Positions 24,559 through 33,452 of a DNA stretch of 64,000 bases are shown one piece after another. Source of the stretch: Alkalilacustris brevis (GTDB lineage Bacteria > Pseudomonadota > Alphaproteobacteria > Rhodobacterales > Rhodobacteraceae); NCBI RefSeq assembly GCF_003350345.1, contig NZ_QNVJ01000009.1:51091-115090 (forward strand). The letters are read 5' to 3'. Made by a program: the position numbers and the translations under genes. The notes beneath the pieces were generated by a model. The model ran no database searches and was not told the origin of the DNA. It saw only the letters and a program-made list of their open reading frames with translations. Positions within the stretch are counted from its first letter, which is position 1. Every line of letters begins with the position of its first letter.

Positions 24559-26469
24559 TCACGCTTCGGTGGAGCCGTTTGAAGCACGCATTGATGCGCG
24601 GTGGTGCCAGAACCATGCCCCGGCCAGCAGCACGCCTGCCACCTCGAGCCAGATCGCATGGGTGGCCGCTTCGGCAGGAACCAGGACGAACATGCCCGCC
24701 AGCCCCAGCCACAGGCGGCTTCCCGGTGTGATTTGGGCCTTGAAATACCCCACGATCGCGATCGAGACGAGCCAGACCCCGGCAATCGCGGTTATCGCGG
24801 CCAGCAGCACATCGTTCCAATCCCCCTGCATCAGCAGCGATGGCGAGAAGACGAACAGGAATGGCACAATGAATGCGGTCCACCCCACCCTGACCGAGGT
24901 GAGCGCCGTGGCCATCGCGGTGGAGCCCGCAATGCTGGACGCAGCGAAGGCGGCAACCGCGACGGGCGGCGAGATCATCGACATCATTCCGAAGTAGAAG
25001 ATGAAGAAATGCGCGGCGATCGGATTGACATCGAGTTGCAGCAAGGGCGGCGCGGCCAGTGTTGCTACCAGGAGATATATCCCTGTCGTCGGCATTCCCA
25101 TTCCCAGCAGGATGCAGACAACCGCAGTGGCCAGCAGCAATGCGAACAGGCTGTGCTGCCCGAGTCCGACAAGAAGGTAGGTCAGGCCAAATCCCAGGCC
25201 GGATGTCTGAAGCACGCCGATCACCAGGCCGGCAATGGCGCCGATCAGGACAATCTCGAATGATCCGCGCCCCGCTCTCAGCACCGCCTCCCACAGCTTC
25301 GCGGGCGAGATGCGCTCGCCCTTGTAGCCAAAGATCGCGTTGAAAACCAGGATGGTGGCGATCGCCCAGAGCGCGGCCTCGGCGGGCGAACGGTTGAGCG
25401 AGAAGAGAACCCAGATCAGGACTGCAAAAGGCAGCGGGAAATACCAGCCTGCACGCAGGACATCCCGCAGGGGAGGGATGAGGTGCTCGGGCACTGCGGG
25501 GATCTTCTTCACGCCCGCTTCGAGATCAGCCTGGATAAGAACGGCGAGGAAGAAAAGCAGTGAGGGGATGATCGCCGCGACCACGATCGTGGCGTATGAC
25601 GTCTGCAGCAACTCGGCCATCAGGAACGCGGCCGCTCCCATGACCGGTGGCATCATCTGTCCGCCTGTCGAAGCCACAGCCTCGAAGCTTGCCGCCATCC
25701 GTTTGCTGTAGCCGCCGCGCTTCATCAGCGGAATGGTGATCACACCCGTGGAGGCGACATTGGCCACGGCGCTGCCCGAAATGGAACCGAACAGCGCCGA
25801 GGACACGATCGCCATCTTGGCGGCGCCGCCGCGGCTGCGGCCGACAAGCACTGTCGCCAGATCGGTGAACCAGTTGGAGCCCCCGGTCGCCAGAAGCATC
25901 GCCCCGAACAGGATGTAGACGACGACGATATTCACGACAATCTTGATCGGAGAGCCGAGCATCGCGGTGGAGTCCACCGCCAGATATCCCAACAGCTCGT
26001 CAATCGGGCTGGCCCGTCCCCCAAGCACGCCCGGCACCCGGTCGGCGATCAGCGCGTAGACAAGAAATACCAGCACGACCGCGACGAGGCTGAAACCGGA
26101 TTTGCGCCGCAATGCTTCCAGAAGCAGTGGCACAAGTATGATTCCGATCCAGGTGATTTCCTGCTCGTGGCGGAAGAAGTTCACGGCTATCTGAGGATAG
26201 CGCCAGGACATCCACAGGCATACGCAGAGCGATGCCCCCGCCAGCAGATAGTCCAGCCATGCCGGGCCGATCCTGCGATCCGTGGCCATGATGAAGGCCA
26301 GCGCCATCGACAGGCCAAGCACCACGAGCACCAGTTGTTCCGGAAAAATGGAAATGCCCAGTCGCCGTGGGATATTACCGGCCATGAACAGGGCCGAAGC
26401 CGTCACCCCAAATGCCAGAACGGCAGTCAGAAAGGGGCGGAGGACCGGAGAACTTGCCATGTGCCGCAT
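24559..26469 (-). CDS. TRAP transporter fused permease (TAXI-type, DctQM)
   Basis: A 636-residue polytopic protein. The N-terminal four-helix part (about residues 10-165) is the DctQ-like small subunit. The remaining 12 or more helices are the DctM large subunit, with GSISGSAVANVASTGVITIPLMKRGGY and LGMGMPTTGIYLLVATLAAP as the typical substrate- and Na+-binding hairpins. This fusion is normal for TAXI-family TRAP systems, which are Na+-driven importers of organic acids. The receptor gene lies directly upstream (26621-27562) with a stem-loop between them. The C-terminal end carries extra membrane segments. It is part of a minus-strand operon with the amidohydrolase. Confidence 0.93.
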   Translation of the reverse strand: MRHMASSPVLRPFLTAVLAFGVTASALFMAGNIPRRLGISIFPEQLVLVVLGLSMALAFIMATDRRIGPAWLDYLLAGASLCVCLWMSWRYPQIAVNFFRHEQEITWIGIILVPLLLEALRRKSGFSLVAVVLVFLVYALIADRVPGVLGGRASPIDELLGYLAVDSTAMLGSPIKIVVNIVVVYILFGAMLLATGGSNWFTDLATVLVGRSRGGAAKMAIVSSALFGSISGSAVANVASTGVITIPLMKRGGYSKRMAASFEAVASTGGQMMPPVMGAAAFLMAELLQTSYATIVVAAIIPSLLFFLAVLIQADLEAGVKKIPAVPEHLIPPLRDVLRAGWYFPLPFAVLIWVLFSLNRSPAEAALWAIATILVFNAIFGYKGERISPAKLWEAVLRAGRGSFEIVLIGAIAGLVIGVLQTSGLGFGLTYLLVGLGQHSLFALLLATAVVCILLGMGMPTTGIYLLVATLAAPPLLQLDVNPIAAHFFIFYFGMMSMISPPVAVAAFAASSIAGSTAMATALTSVRVGWTAFIVPFLFVFSPSLLMQGDWNDVLLAAITAIAGVWLVSIAIVGYFKAQITPGSRLWLGLAGMFVLVPAEAATHAIWLEVAGVLLAGAWFWHHRASMRASNGSTEA

Positions 26470-26560
26470 TCCCGTAATGGCGTCTGCATTATTGGCCCGG
26501 CCCTGGAAATGCAGGGCCGGACCAGACGTGGATCATCTTTGCCGCTACCTTGGCCTTGTC

Positions 26561-26604
26561 GCAATTTTCAGGTCGTCAGGCGTTCCCGCCTGACTTGAAA
26601 TTGC
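26561..26604 (-). terminator. Intercistronic stem-loop between TRAP receptor and permease
   Basis: An inner stem GTCAGGCG/CGCCTGAC (8 bp, TTCC loop) extends through a bulge to an outer GCAATTT/AAATTGC stem. Such structures after receptor genes usually stabilise the upstream mRNA, giving more receptor than permease. A related sequence occurs at 48412-48443. Confidence 0.65.
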
Positions 26605-26620
26605 TTCGCGGCGGCTGGTC

Positions 26621-27562
26621 TCATTCCGACCAGAGGTTGTGCTCATCGTAGTAGCGCGCGGCGCCGGGATGATAGTCAAGGCCATGATCCATGGCGATCA
26701 TCGCGGTGGAATATTCAGACCAGAGCGGCCCGGAATCCATAAGGGCCTGTTCCCCTTGCACCAGCGCATCAACCACCGCGTAAACGACGTCATCCGGCAC
26801 CCCGGCATGGGCGAAAAGCACCGTCTCGTAGACATGAAGCCCCGTCGGTTCCGGAATGCCGTCAAGCCCTTCGGCGGGTTCGACGATCTCGATCCGGGTT
26901 TTCGGAAGGGCGGCAAGCATGTCTTCGTCGGGTTGCAGGGGAATGTAACGCACCCCGCCCGAGATGGTGGCATCCATCTCGCGCACCGCGGCTGACCCGG
27001 ATGCAGCTATAACCGCATCCACATCGCCTTGCCGGAAGGCTTCCCAGCTATTGGGAAGCGAAGTCACCGGCACCTCCTCGATCATCGAGCGATCAAGGCC
27101 TTCGCTGGCGAGAAACGCATCCCAGAAATACTCGAACAATGGCGATGCACTATACCCGGACGGGATGCGCTTGCCTTCGAGTTCGGCGACTGACGTGATG
27201 CCGGACTCATTGGTAACGATCACGCCCTGGATGAAGGGCGCGATGGTCGCCACGACCCGCAGGTTTTCATGCGGGTCGCCTTCCGAAAGCATCGTTCCCG
27301 TGTGGCCCATGTAATACTGCATCACGTTCGAGATGCCGAAGTCGATGCGCCCCAGATCGACGCCGGTCATGTATTGCTGCGTGCCTGCCATGGCCTGCGG
27401 GCGCATCTGGTATCCGGAGTGATCCGACACGACGTTGGAGATTGCGGCACCAAGCTGGGCAACCGCGCCCCCTTCGGTGGTGCCCACACTGAGAACCTGC
27501 GCGCTGGCAAGAGATGTGGTCGCAAGGGTTATCCCCGCTACCAGTGTTCCGATCTTGTGCAT
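26621..27562 (-). CDS. TAXI-family TRAP transporter solute-binding protein
   Basis: A 313-residue periplasmic receptor. The signal peptide is residues 1-21 (cleavage after SLASA). The mature part starts QVLSVGTTEGGAVAQLGAAISNVVSDH, typical of TAXI receptors, with GTQQYMTGVDLGRIDFGISN forming the first ligand-binding loop and VDAVIAASGS the second. TAXI receptors bind amino-acid-like or dicarboxylic ligands; the ligand here is unknown. The amidohydrolase gene lies 45 bases upstream in the same direction, implying that the imported compound or its product is that enzyme's substrate. Confidence 0.92.
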   Translation of the reverse strand: MHKIGTLVAGITLATTSLASAQVLSVGTTEGGAVAQLGAAISNVVSDHSGYQMRPQAMAGTQQYMTGVDLGRIDFGISNVMQYYMGHTGTMLSEGDPHENLRVVATIAPFIQGVIVTNESGITSVAELEGKRIPSGYSASPLFEYFWDAFLASEGLDRSMIEEVPVTSLPNSWEAFRQGDVDAVIAASGSAAVREMDATISGGVRYIPLQPDEDMLAALPKTRIEIVEPAEGLDGIPEPTGLHVYETVLFAHAGVPDDVVYAVVDALVQGEQALMDSGPLWSEYSTAMIAMDHGLDYHPGAARYYDEHNLWSE

Positions 27563-27607
27563 CTTTTCCTCCCTTGATGCGGTGAATGTGAGACGTGAAT
27601 CGGGCGC

Positions 27608-28621
27608 TCAGTCTCTCTTCAGGCCAAAGAAATCCTGCGCGTTTCGGTAGGAGATCTTCTCTCGCTCCGCTTGCGGCATGTCGATGGATTCAAGCACCTT
27701 GATCGTATCACGGATATACCCCGGCCCCCGTTCGGGGTCGAAGGGGCTGTCAGAGGCGAAAAGAACCTTGTCGGCTCCGTAGAAATCCAGGCCGCAGACA
27801 GTCGCTGCGCGCGAACCGAAGACCGCCGTATCGGCGTAGAAATCCTTGAAATAGTCAAACGGCCGTTTCTTGAGCCGCTTGAGCACTTCCCCCAGGTCCT
27901 CGTCGGTGGTTCGCTTGCCGAGCTGATCCATGCCGGGGCCTACACGGCCCTCGAAATACGGCACCATCGCGCCAAGATGGTGGGCCAGAACCTTGAGGTC
28001 GGGCAGCCGGTCCATCATCCCCGAAAACACCAGCCGGGCCATTGCCGCGCTGGTCTCATAGGGCCAGCCGAAGGTCCACCAGATCTCGTAATGCGACTTT
28101 TCCTCGTCGGCGTAGTCGGGCATCGATGCGCCACGCGACGGATGCAGTAGCACCGGCTTTCCGTAGCGTTCCGCCATCTCGAAGACAGGGAAGAAGTCGG
28201 GATGATCGAGCGCCCGGCCATTCACATTGGTGTGGATCTGAAGGCCGTTCGCCCCAAGGTTCTTGAAGGCGCGCTCGGCCTCGGCCGCGGCGTTGTCCGA
28301 GTTCATCGGCAAGGACGCGATGAAGCCCGCGAAACGATCGGGATGCTTCGCCACAAGCTCGGCCATGCCGTCATTCCCGAGGCGGGCGTATTCTTCCGTT
28401 TCGGCAGGGGCGCCGAGGCTTTCTAGCGGCGGCATCCCGAGCGAAAGCACCTGCGTGTAGTCACCGAACTGGTCCATCACCCGGAACCGCTCGTCCAGGT
28501 CGTAAATGCAAGGAATGCCCCGCATCCGGTGCCCGATGTCCTTCGCCGCTCCGTCTGCCTGCAGCATCTTGTCCCACAGTTGTTTGGGAAAGAAGTGGTT
28601 AAATGCGTCGATGTAGCGCAA
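27608..28621 (-). CDS. Amidohydrolase-family protein, ACMSD/decarboxylase-like, TTG start
   Basis: A 337-residue TIM-barrel protein of the amidohydrolase_2 (ACMSD, LigW, gamma-resorcylate decarboxylase) group. Metal and catalytic positions visible are H9 in IDAFNHFFP, H160 in VLLHPSRG, H214/H215 in VLAHHLGA and D291 in FASDSPFDPERG. The first His of the usual HxH is replaced: the sequence is F7-N8-H9, so one canonical zinc ligand is missing. AGGAGGA lies six to seven bases before TTG 28619-28621, which decides that start; an ATG 24 bases further out would leave this ribosome site inside the gene. Many relatives decarboxylate hydroxybenzoates non-oxidatively. It leads the TRAP operon and is divergent from the LysR gene. 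Confidence 0.85.
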   Translation of the reverse strand: MRYIDAFNHFFPKQLWDKMLQADGAAKDIGHRMRGIPCIYDLDERFRVMDQFGDYTQVLSLGMPPLESLGAPAETEEYARLGNDGMAELVAKHPDRFAGFIASLPMNSDNAAAEAERAFKNLGANGLQIHTNVNGRALDHPDFFPVFEMAERYGKPVLLHPSRGASMPDYADEEKSHYEIWWTFGWPYETSAAMARLVFSGMMDRLPDLKVLAHHLGAMVPYFEGRVGPGMDQLGKRTTDEDLGEVLKRLKKRPFDYFKDFYADTAVFGSRAATVCGLDFYGADKVLFASDSPFDPERGPGYIRDTIKVLESIDMPQAEREKISYRNAQDFFGLKRD

Positions 28622-28691
28622 CTTGGATCCTCCTCGGATTTTCATGGGTTGCCAGATATTACCGAGCAGGTCTGGGCGGCACAAAGACCGT

Positions 28692-28720
28692 TTGCCTTAC
28701 CATGCTACAAGAAATATCTA
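28692..28720 (+). promoter_or_regulatory. Predicted promoter of the LysR gene in the divergent region
   Basis: TTGCCT, a 17-base spacer and TATCTA, 27 bases before the ATG at 28748. The AT-rich AAATATCTATATCAT stretch at the -10 is the likely LysR binding area shared with the amidohydrolase operon, but no clean inverted repeat is visible. Confidence 0.4.
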
Positions 28721-28747
28721 TATCATGTCGCCAATCGGAGCCGCACC

Positions 28748-29668
28748 ATGAACCTGCGACAGTTATCCTATTTCATGAAGATCGCCGAGTGTGGCAGCCA
28801 GACCGCAGCGAGCCGTCAGCTCAATGTCTCGCAGCCAGCCCTGGGGTTTCAGATTCGCGAGCTGGAGAATGAACTTGCGGTGGAACTGTTTCGAAGGCGC
28901 AGCCGGGGCATGGAACTGACCGAGGCCGGCAAGGAACTCGTTCGGCACGCCGAGGGCATCTTCCAGCGCATGGACGCAGCGCGGGACGCCATGCGCAGCT
29001 ACAGCGCAGCCGACAAGAAAACACTTTCCCTGGGGGCCCCCCCGACGCCGGGAAAGCTGCTTATTCCCGGCCTGATGCGGACAGTCGCCTCGTCGGGGAG
29101 GGTTTCGATCCGGGTGCGCGAAGGGCTGTCTTCGGATCTCGCCGAACAGGTCAGGCAGGGGGAGCTGGACCTTGCACTTTGCTACGACCCGATTGCAAAC
29201 AAGGACTTGCACATCAGACCCTTGTTGCATGACGACCTCGTACTCATCAGCCCGCCGGGTCAGATCGGGCCGGCACCGACCCCGATCGATTTTCACGCCC
29301 TGGGCCGCTATCCCCTTATCCTTGACAGCCCGGACCAGATTACCCGCAAGCTCATTGACAGACAGGCCATCCGCGAGAAGGTCACGCTCAACATCGTGAT
29401 CGAGGTGGAGTCCGTCAATCTGAAGCGCGAACTGCTGCTTTCGCAGGGGTGTTGCTCGATTGTGCCGCTCGGTCTTTTCAACGATGCCATTGATCGAGGG
29501 CAGTTCGAGTGGGCGCCGATCGTTTCGCCCTCAATCACCAGAACGCTGTGCCTGGTCAGTCGCCGGATCTTGCCGAAGTCCGACTTCGACTACATCCACA
29601 CCCGGATCGAGCCGATCATTGCCGACCACATCCACGAGGGAAAGGTCAATTGGCAGGCTCTCGCTTGA
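28748..29668 (+). CDS. LysR-family transcriptional regulator
   Basis: A 306-residue LysR regulator. The N-terminal HTH covers residues 1-60 (LRQLSYFMKIAECGSQTAASRQLNVSQPALGFQIRELENEL). It is followed by the linker helix and the two-lobed effector domain starting near LSLGAPPTPGKLLIPGLM. It is transcribed away from the amidohydrolase-TRAP operon, the standard LysR arrangement, so that operon is its probable target. The inducer is probably the transported acid or an intermediate. The start at 28748 gives the usual distance from the N-terminus to the HTH. Confidence 0.93.
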   Translation: MNLRQLSYFMKIAECGSQTAASRQLNVSQPALGFQIRELENELAVELFRRRSRGMELTEAGKELVRHAEGIFQRMDAARDAMRSYSAADKKTLSLGAPPTPGKLLIPGLMRTVASSGRVSIRVREGLSSDLAEQVRQGELDLALCYDPIANKDLHIRPLLHDDLVLISPPGQIGPAPTPIDFHALGRYPLILDSPDQITRKLIDRQAIREKVTLNIVIEVESVNLKRELLLSQGCCSIVPLGLFNDAIDRGQFEWAPIVSPSITRTLCLVSRRILPKSDFDYIHTRIEPIIADHIHEGKVNWQALA

Positions 29669-29702
29669 GACACGCAGCCCGGCGAGCGGGAGGAGGTCAC
29701 CC

Positions 29703-29770
29703 TGGCCGCTTGCGGCCAAAGCAACCCCCGACCACCGGAAGCCGGTGCCTTCATGACCCGAGTCGTGAAG
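29703..29770. terminator. Three hairpins between convergent LysR and monooxygenase genes
   Basis: TGGCCG-CTTG-CGGCCA (29703-29718), CACCGG-AAG-CCGGTG (29733-29747) and CTTCATGAC-CCGA-GTCGTGAAG (29749-29770, one G-T pair) lie in series. They probably end both convergent transcripts. Confidence 0.6.
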
Positions 29771-29782
29771 CGGATGCGTCAC

Positions 29783-31429
29783 TCACAAGGGTCCGTGATG
29801 GCGCGCCATGCCATCGACCGGATGCCCCGTCGCCACCGCGGCGAGCTTCTGCGGATCCCGCGGCAACGCGTTGCCGCGCCAGACGATGTGCAGATCAGGA
29901 CGCACAAGGAAATAGTCGCATCCATAAAGTTCGCGAAGCCGGCTGTCGGGGAAGTCCATCACCCTCACGGGGGCGCCGATCTTCTTCAGGGCATTGACAA
30001 GCGCGTCAACCGGTTCGGAGTTCTGGCCGAAGCGGAGTATCGCATAGGTCTGGCCGATCGTGTCATTGATGGACTCGCCCGGCTTCAGCCAGACATGCGG
30101 CAGCCGCACGCCGGTCCAGGCTGTCGGGTCATAAACCCGGAACAGCTGCTCGGGGCCGCCGGGCTCGTCCCAGATCACCGGGCTCGACACGTAGCGATAG
30201 CCAAGCTCTGCGCCGATCATCTCGTTGGTCTTGCGCTGCTCCGCATCTGCAACGCGGGCCAGATTGGCGCGCAAGCGCTCCCCTTCCGCCGTGTCATCGT
30301 TGAAACCCGGAGCCCATTGCGACCGCCACTTTCGCCGGCCCTGCGATGCATAACGCGAGGCGCCGACATTCCGGTCGCCTACCTGGCGGCGCTCGGCCTC
30401 GTAGGACGCCAGCAGGTTGGGGCCGGCCCACCCATTCAGCGTGGCGGCCAGCTTCCAGGACAGATCAATCGCGTCGCCGACACCGGTGTTCATTCCCAGC
30501 CCGCCCGTGGGGATGACGAGGTGAGCCGCATCGCCCGCAAGAAACACGCGCCCCTCGCCATAGCGATCAGCCAGCAGCAGATTCTGCTTCCATTCGCCGA
30601 CATAGAGCATCTCGTAATCGACATCAGCGCCGACGACCTTCTCGAACTGGGCTGCCATGGCCTCGTCGCTTTCGACGACGGCGTGCAGCGTCCAGTGCTT
30701 GGTCGAATCCTGCATGATCAGGAATGACGCCTGATCATCGGCAACGTGGTAATGGCGGCCCCGCCCCGGGCCGTCACCCAGCGGGATGCGATCAAACAGA
30801 TCCTCGCTGCGGTAAAGCGCCTGGCGCAGTTTCAGCAGATTGCCCTCGCCACGCAGGGAGATGCCAAGCCGCTTGCGCACCCCGCTGGCGCCGCCATCGC
30901 ACCCGGCCATGTAGGACGACCGGATTGACAGTTCTTCTCCGTCGAGGCGGCGGACACGCGTCGTAACGCCCTGGTCATCCTGTTCGAAATCAAGAAATTC
31001 CGTGCCATACATCACGGTCACCGAAGGCAGGCTTTCCGCGACGGACTTAAGCAGCGGCTCCAAAGTATATTGTGAAATCAGTTGATACGGTTCCGCCGGT
31101 TGTGACGTATCCGGCGTCGCCTCGATCTCGCGCCGGGCGTCGTTGACCGAAGGATATTCGAGCTGCAGCAACGGCGGCTCCGTCATCTTCGTTACGACGA
31201 AGACATCCATTGGAACGTCGCTGTTCAGCCCGGCCTCGCGGATCTTGCCGGCAAGGCCCATCCGCCTGTAGATTTCCATCGTGCGCGCATTACAGCGCTC
31301 CATCTTGGGCAGAAACTCCGGCGCCGCCTTCTTCTCAACGAGCACACAACGCACGCCCTGTTTGCCGAGGTCAACCGCAAGCGTGAGGCCGACTGGCCCT
31401 GCTCCGACAATCAGAACCTGCGTATCCAT
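29783..31429 (-). CDS. FAD-dependent monooxygenase, PheA/TfdB (class A aromatic hydroxylase) family
   Basis: A 548-residue flavoprotein hydroxylase. GAGPVG at residues 9-14 is the FAD Rossmann motif. The DG motif lies in AGCDGGASGVRKRLGI, and the second FAD motif is RVFLAGDAAHLVIPTGGLGMNTGVGDA (GD at about residue 298). A thioredoxin-like C-terminal domain follows, typical of the phenol hydroxylase subgroup. Members hydroxylate phenols, hydroxybenzoates and related rings using NAD(P)H and O2. It is a single gene with its own promoter (31465-31493), divergent from the IclR gene. It is the likely hydroxylating step of the island's pathway. Confidence 0.92.
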   Translation of the reverse strand: MDTQVLIVGAGPVGLTLAVDLGKQGVRCVLVEKKAAPEFLPKMERCNARTMEIYRRMGLAGKIREAGLNSDVPMDVFVVTKMTEPPLLQLEYPSVNDARREIEATPDTSQPAEPYQLISQYTLEPLLKSVAESLPSVTVMYGTEFLDFEQDDQGVTTRVRRLDGEELSIRSSYMAGCDGGASGVRKRLGISLRGEGNLLKLRQALYRSEDLFDRIPLGDGPGRGRHYHVADDQASFLIMQDSTKHWTLHAVVESDEAMAAQFEKVVGADVDYEMLYVGEWKQNLLLADRYGEGRVFLAGDAAHLVIPTGGLGMNTGVGDAIDLSWKLAATLNGWAGPNLLASYEAERRQVGDRNVGASRYASQGRRKWRSQWAPGFNDDTAEGERLRANLARVADAEQRKTNEMIGAELGYRYVSSPVIWDEPGGPEQLFRVYDPTAWTGVRLPHVWLKPGESINDTIGQTYAILRFGQNSEPVDALVNALKKIGAPVRVMDFPDSRLRELYGCDYFLVRPDLHIVWRGNALPRDPQKLAAVATGHPVDGMARHHGPL

Positions 31430-31464
31430 CTCAGATATACTCCTCTAGTGTCCGGGTTGGCGGG

Positions 31465-31493
31465 AAGCTAGAGCGTGAGGATCATGCGGTCAA
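31465..31493 (-). promoter_or_regulatory. Predicted promoter of the FAD monooxygenase
   Basis: Read leftward: TTGACC, a 17-base spacer, TAGCTT. The expected start point near 31458 leaves a 28-base leader containing GAGGAG before the ATG at 31429. The remaining 230 bases up to the IclR gene show no other gene; they include a GC-rich palindromic stretch near 31570. Confidence 0.55.
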
Positions 31494-31721
31494 ATACTAT
31501 CTTTATGATTCCTGTTATGTGGGATTTTTTGCGATACGGGTGGCTGTACGCTACCTCCGTGGGGTGGCGCCGCGCCCTCCGGGCACCGTCGCCGGGCCGC
31601 CACAGGCGGCAGTTGAGCCGGAACTGGAAACTTCAGTGCCGGTTGTTTACCGTCTGCGTCGGACGGATGGTCGGCGCACAGGGCGGTATCAAGCCGATGC
31701 GGCAGGAAGTGAGACATCGAA

Positions 31722-32459
31722 TTGCTTAGTAACGAAAGAATGCTCAGCATTCTCGACCTTTTCGACGCACACAACCCTGAGTGGACCTTCGAGGACATGC
31801 ATGAGCGCCTCGGGTTTGCGCGCTCGACATTGTATCGCTACCTCAAGCTCCTTACCGACGCCGAGCTGCTGAGCTCCCTGCCGGGCAGGGGGTATACCCT
31901 GGGCCCGAGAATCATCGAGCTCGACTACCAGATCATGGCCACGGACCCACTGATCCATTTCGCGCGCCCGATGATGAGCGAACTGGTCGCGAGCCATTCT
32001 TGCGTCAGTCTGCTTTGCCGTCGCTACAAGCACAGGGTTCTGTGTGTCCACCAGGAAGCGAGCACGACGACATTCCGAAGCACCTACGAGCGGGGAAAGG
32101 CCCGGCCCCTGTTGCGCGGCGCGGCCTCGCTGGCGATTCTGGCTTATTTCTCGGTTTATCAGCTGACCAAGCTCTATGAAGAGCAGCCGGAGGATTTCCG
32201 GCACGCGGGCCTAGGGGAATCGCTTCAGGAGGTGCGCGAGGCGCTCAAGCTCATTCGGCAGAAAGGCTGGGTCCATACCCATGGCCAGGTCACGCCCGGT
32301 GTGACGGGGATCGCCGCGCCGATATTCGACGCAAGGCACGACATAACCGCAAGCGTGAGCCTGACGCTTCCTGAGCCCCGCATGAGCGAGGATCGCCTGG
32401 CGTCGATCGGCAAGCAGGTGGAGTTCTGCGCCCGGGTGATAACCAAATCGCTCCGGTGA
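31722..32459 (+). CDS. IclR-family transcriptional regulator
   Basis: A 245-residue IclR regulator. The winged HTH covers about residues 5-65 (ERMLSILDLFDAHNPEWTFEDMHERLGFARSTLYRYLKLLTDAELL). It is followed by a GAF-like effector domain ending in QVTPGVTGIAAPIFDARHDITASVSLTLPEPR. IclR proteins control aromatic-acid catabolism and glyoxylate-type pathways. TTG 31722 is the first start after an in-frame stop at 31710-31712; ATG 31740 would remove six residues. A perfect 8-bp inverted repeat in the promoter just downstream (32607-32631) is its best operator candidate. It is divergent from the monooxygenase. Confidence 0.92.
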   Translation: MLSNERMLSILDLFDAHNPEWTFEDMHERLGFARSTLYRYLKLLTDAELLSSLPGRGYTLGPRIIELDYQIMATDPLIHFARPMMSELVASHSCVSLLCRRYKHRVLCVHQEASTTTFRSTYERGKARPLLRGAASLAILAYFSVYQLTKLYEEQPEDFRHAGLGESLQEVREALKLIRQKGWVHTHGQVTPGVTGIAAPIFDARHDITASVSLTLPEPRMSEDRLASIGKQVEFCARVITKSLR

Positions 32460-32509
32460 TCGGGCGGCTCTGACCTCATCAATCTGAATCCATTGGCAAG
32501 ATTCCCACC

Positions 32510-32547
32510 CCAATCGCGGCGGGTGGTGTCCCGCAATCGTCGATTGG
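32510..32547. terminator. Nested hairpin after the IclR gene
   Basis: An inner GCGGG-TGGTGT-CCCGC stem lies inside an outer CCAATC/GATTGG stem. It sits 50 bases after the IclR stop, a plausible terminator without a U-tract. Confidence 0.45.
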
Positions 32548-32554
32548 TGGTGGC

Positions 32555-32594
32555 TGGGAAATCAGTCCTTGTCCCGTAATATAAGAATTTCCCA
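32555..32594. promoter_or_regulatory. TGGGAAAT-N24-ATTTCCCA inverted repeat upstream of the aldolase promoter
   Basis: A perfect 8-bp inverted repeat with a 24-base AT-rich spacer, ending nine bases before the -35 element of the aldolase promoter. An activator site or looping operator is possible. Confidence 0.45.
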
Positions 32595-32602
32595 CATATT
32601 TG

Positions 32603-32631
32603 TTGACAGCCTAGGTTGCTCCGCTAGGCTG
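32603..32631 (+). promoter_or_regulatory. Promoter with operator-like palindrome before the first class II aldolase
   Basis: The -35 is TTGACA (32603-32608), with a 16-base spacer and -10 TAGGCT (32625-32630). A perfect inverted repeat CAGCCTAG-N9-CTAGGCTG (32607-32631) fills the spacer and overlaps both elements. Binding there would block RNA polymerase. The upstream IclR regulator is the obvious candidate. GGAGG lies eight bases before the GTG start at 32700. Confidence 0.7.
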
Positions 32632-32699
32632 CACCCGTTCGACGCGCGCTGGGCGCCGCCCCGCCGGACACGGGAGTTCGCAAACTGGAGGATACATTT

Positions 32700-33452
32700 G
32701 TGAGTGCAGCGGACCGACTTCTTGACGACCTGGTCGTGGCCAACCGGATTTTGGCTTCCGAAGGAATCTGTGACGCATTCGGGCATGTTAGCGTGCGCCA
32801 CCCTGATCGCCCGGACCGATACCTGCTGTCTCGTGCGCTGTCGCCCGAGCTGATCGTCCGCGACGACATCATGGAGTTTGAACTTGACGGCACCCCGGTC
32901 GGGGGAGACGGGCGCAAGCCGTATCTTGAACGCTTCATCCATGGCAGCATCTACGAAAAGCGCCCCGACGTTCACTCCGTCATTCACAGTCACAGCCGCA
33001 GTGTGGTTCCCTTTTCGATCACGGAGCAGCCCCTGCGGCCAGTGGTCCACAGTTGTGCCACCATCGGCCATGACGTGCCGGTCTGGGACGCGCAGGATAG
33101 TTTCGGCGACACCAATCTCCTGATCTCGAGCATGGAGATGGGGCGTGACTTCGCAAATGTTCTTGCCGAGGGGCGCAGCGCCTTGATGCGGGGGCATGGC
33201 TCCACGGTGATCGGTCGCAGTCTTCGAGAGGCCGTCTATACAGCCGTCTATCTAGAAGTGAACGCGCTACTCCAGTTGCAGGCGAATTCGCTCGGTCCGA
33301 TCAAGTTTCTGTCGAAAGGCGAAGTCGACAAGATCCAGTCACGGCTTGCGGATTCCCTGCCGGGCGAAGGGTATGATCGCTCGTGGGAGTACTGGAGCCG
33401 CCGGGCAGGGATAGATCCCTCCAACCCGAAAGCGACACTTCAGGAGCGGTGA
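32700..33452 (+). CDS. Class II aldolase/adducin family protein (first of two)
   Basis: A 250-residue zinc enzyme. Ligands H96 and H98 are in VIHSHSRSV and H166 is in MRGHGSTV. E77 in KPYLERFIHG corresponds to the catalytic acid of fuculose aldolase. The family includes sugar-phosphate aldolases and also non-oxidative decarboxylases of dihydroxyphthalate-type acids. With a monooxygenase and a tricarboxylate-type transporter nearby, a decarboxylase or retro-aldol role is equally possible. The GTG start is supported by GGAGG. It heads the plus-strand transporter operon, but a 379-base gap follows it. Confidence 0.88.
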   Translation: MSAADRLLDDLVVANRILASEGICDAFGHVSVRHPDRPDRYLLSRALSPELIVRDDIMEFELDGTPVGGDGRKPYLERFIHGSIYEKRPDVHSVIHSHSRSVVPFSITEQPLRPVVHSCATIGHDVPVWDAQDSFGDTNLLISSMEMGRDFANVLAEGRSALMRGHGSTVIGRSLREAVYTAVYLEVNALLQLQANSLGPIKFLSKGEVDKIQSRLADSLPGEGYDRSWEYWSRRAGIDPSNPKATLQER

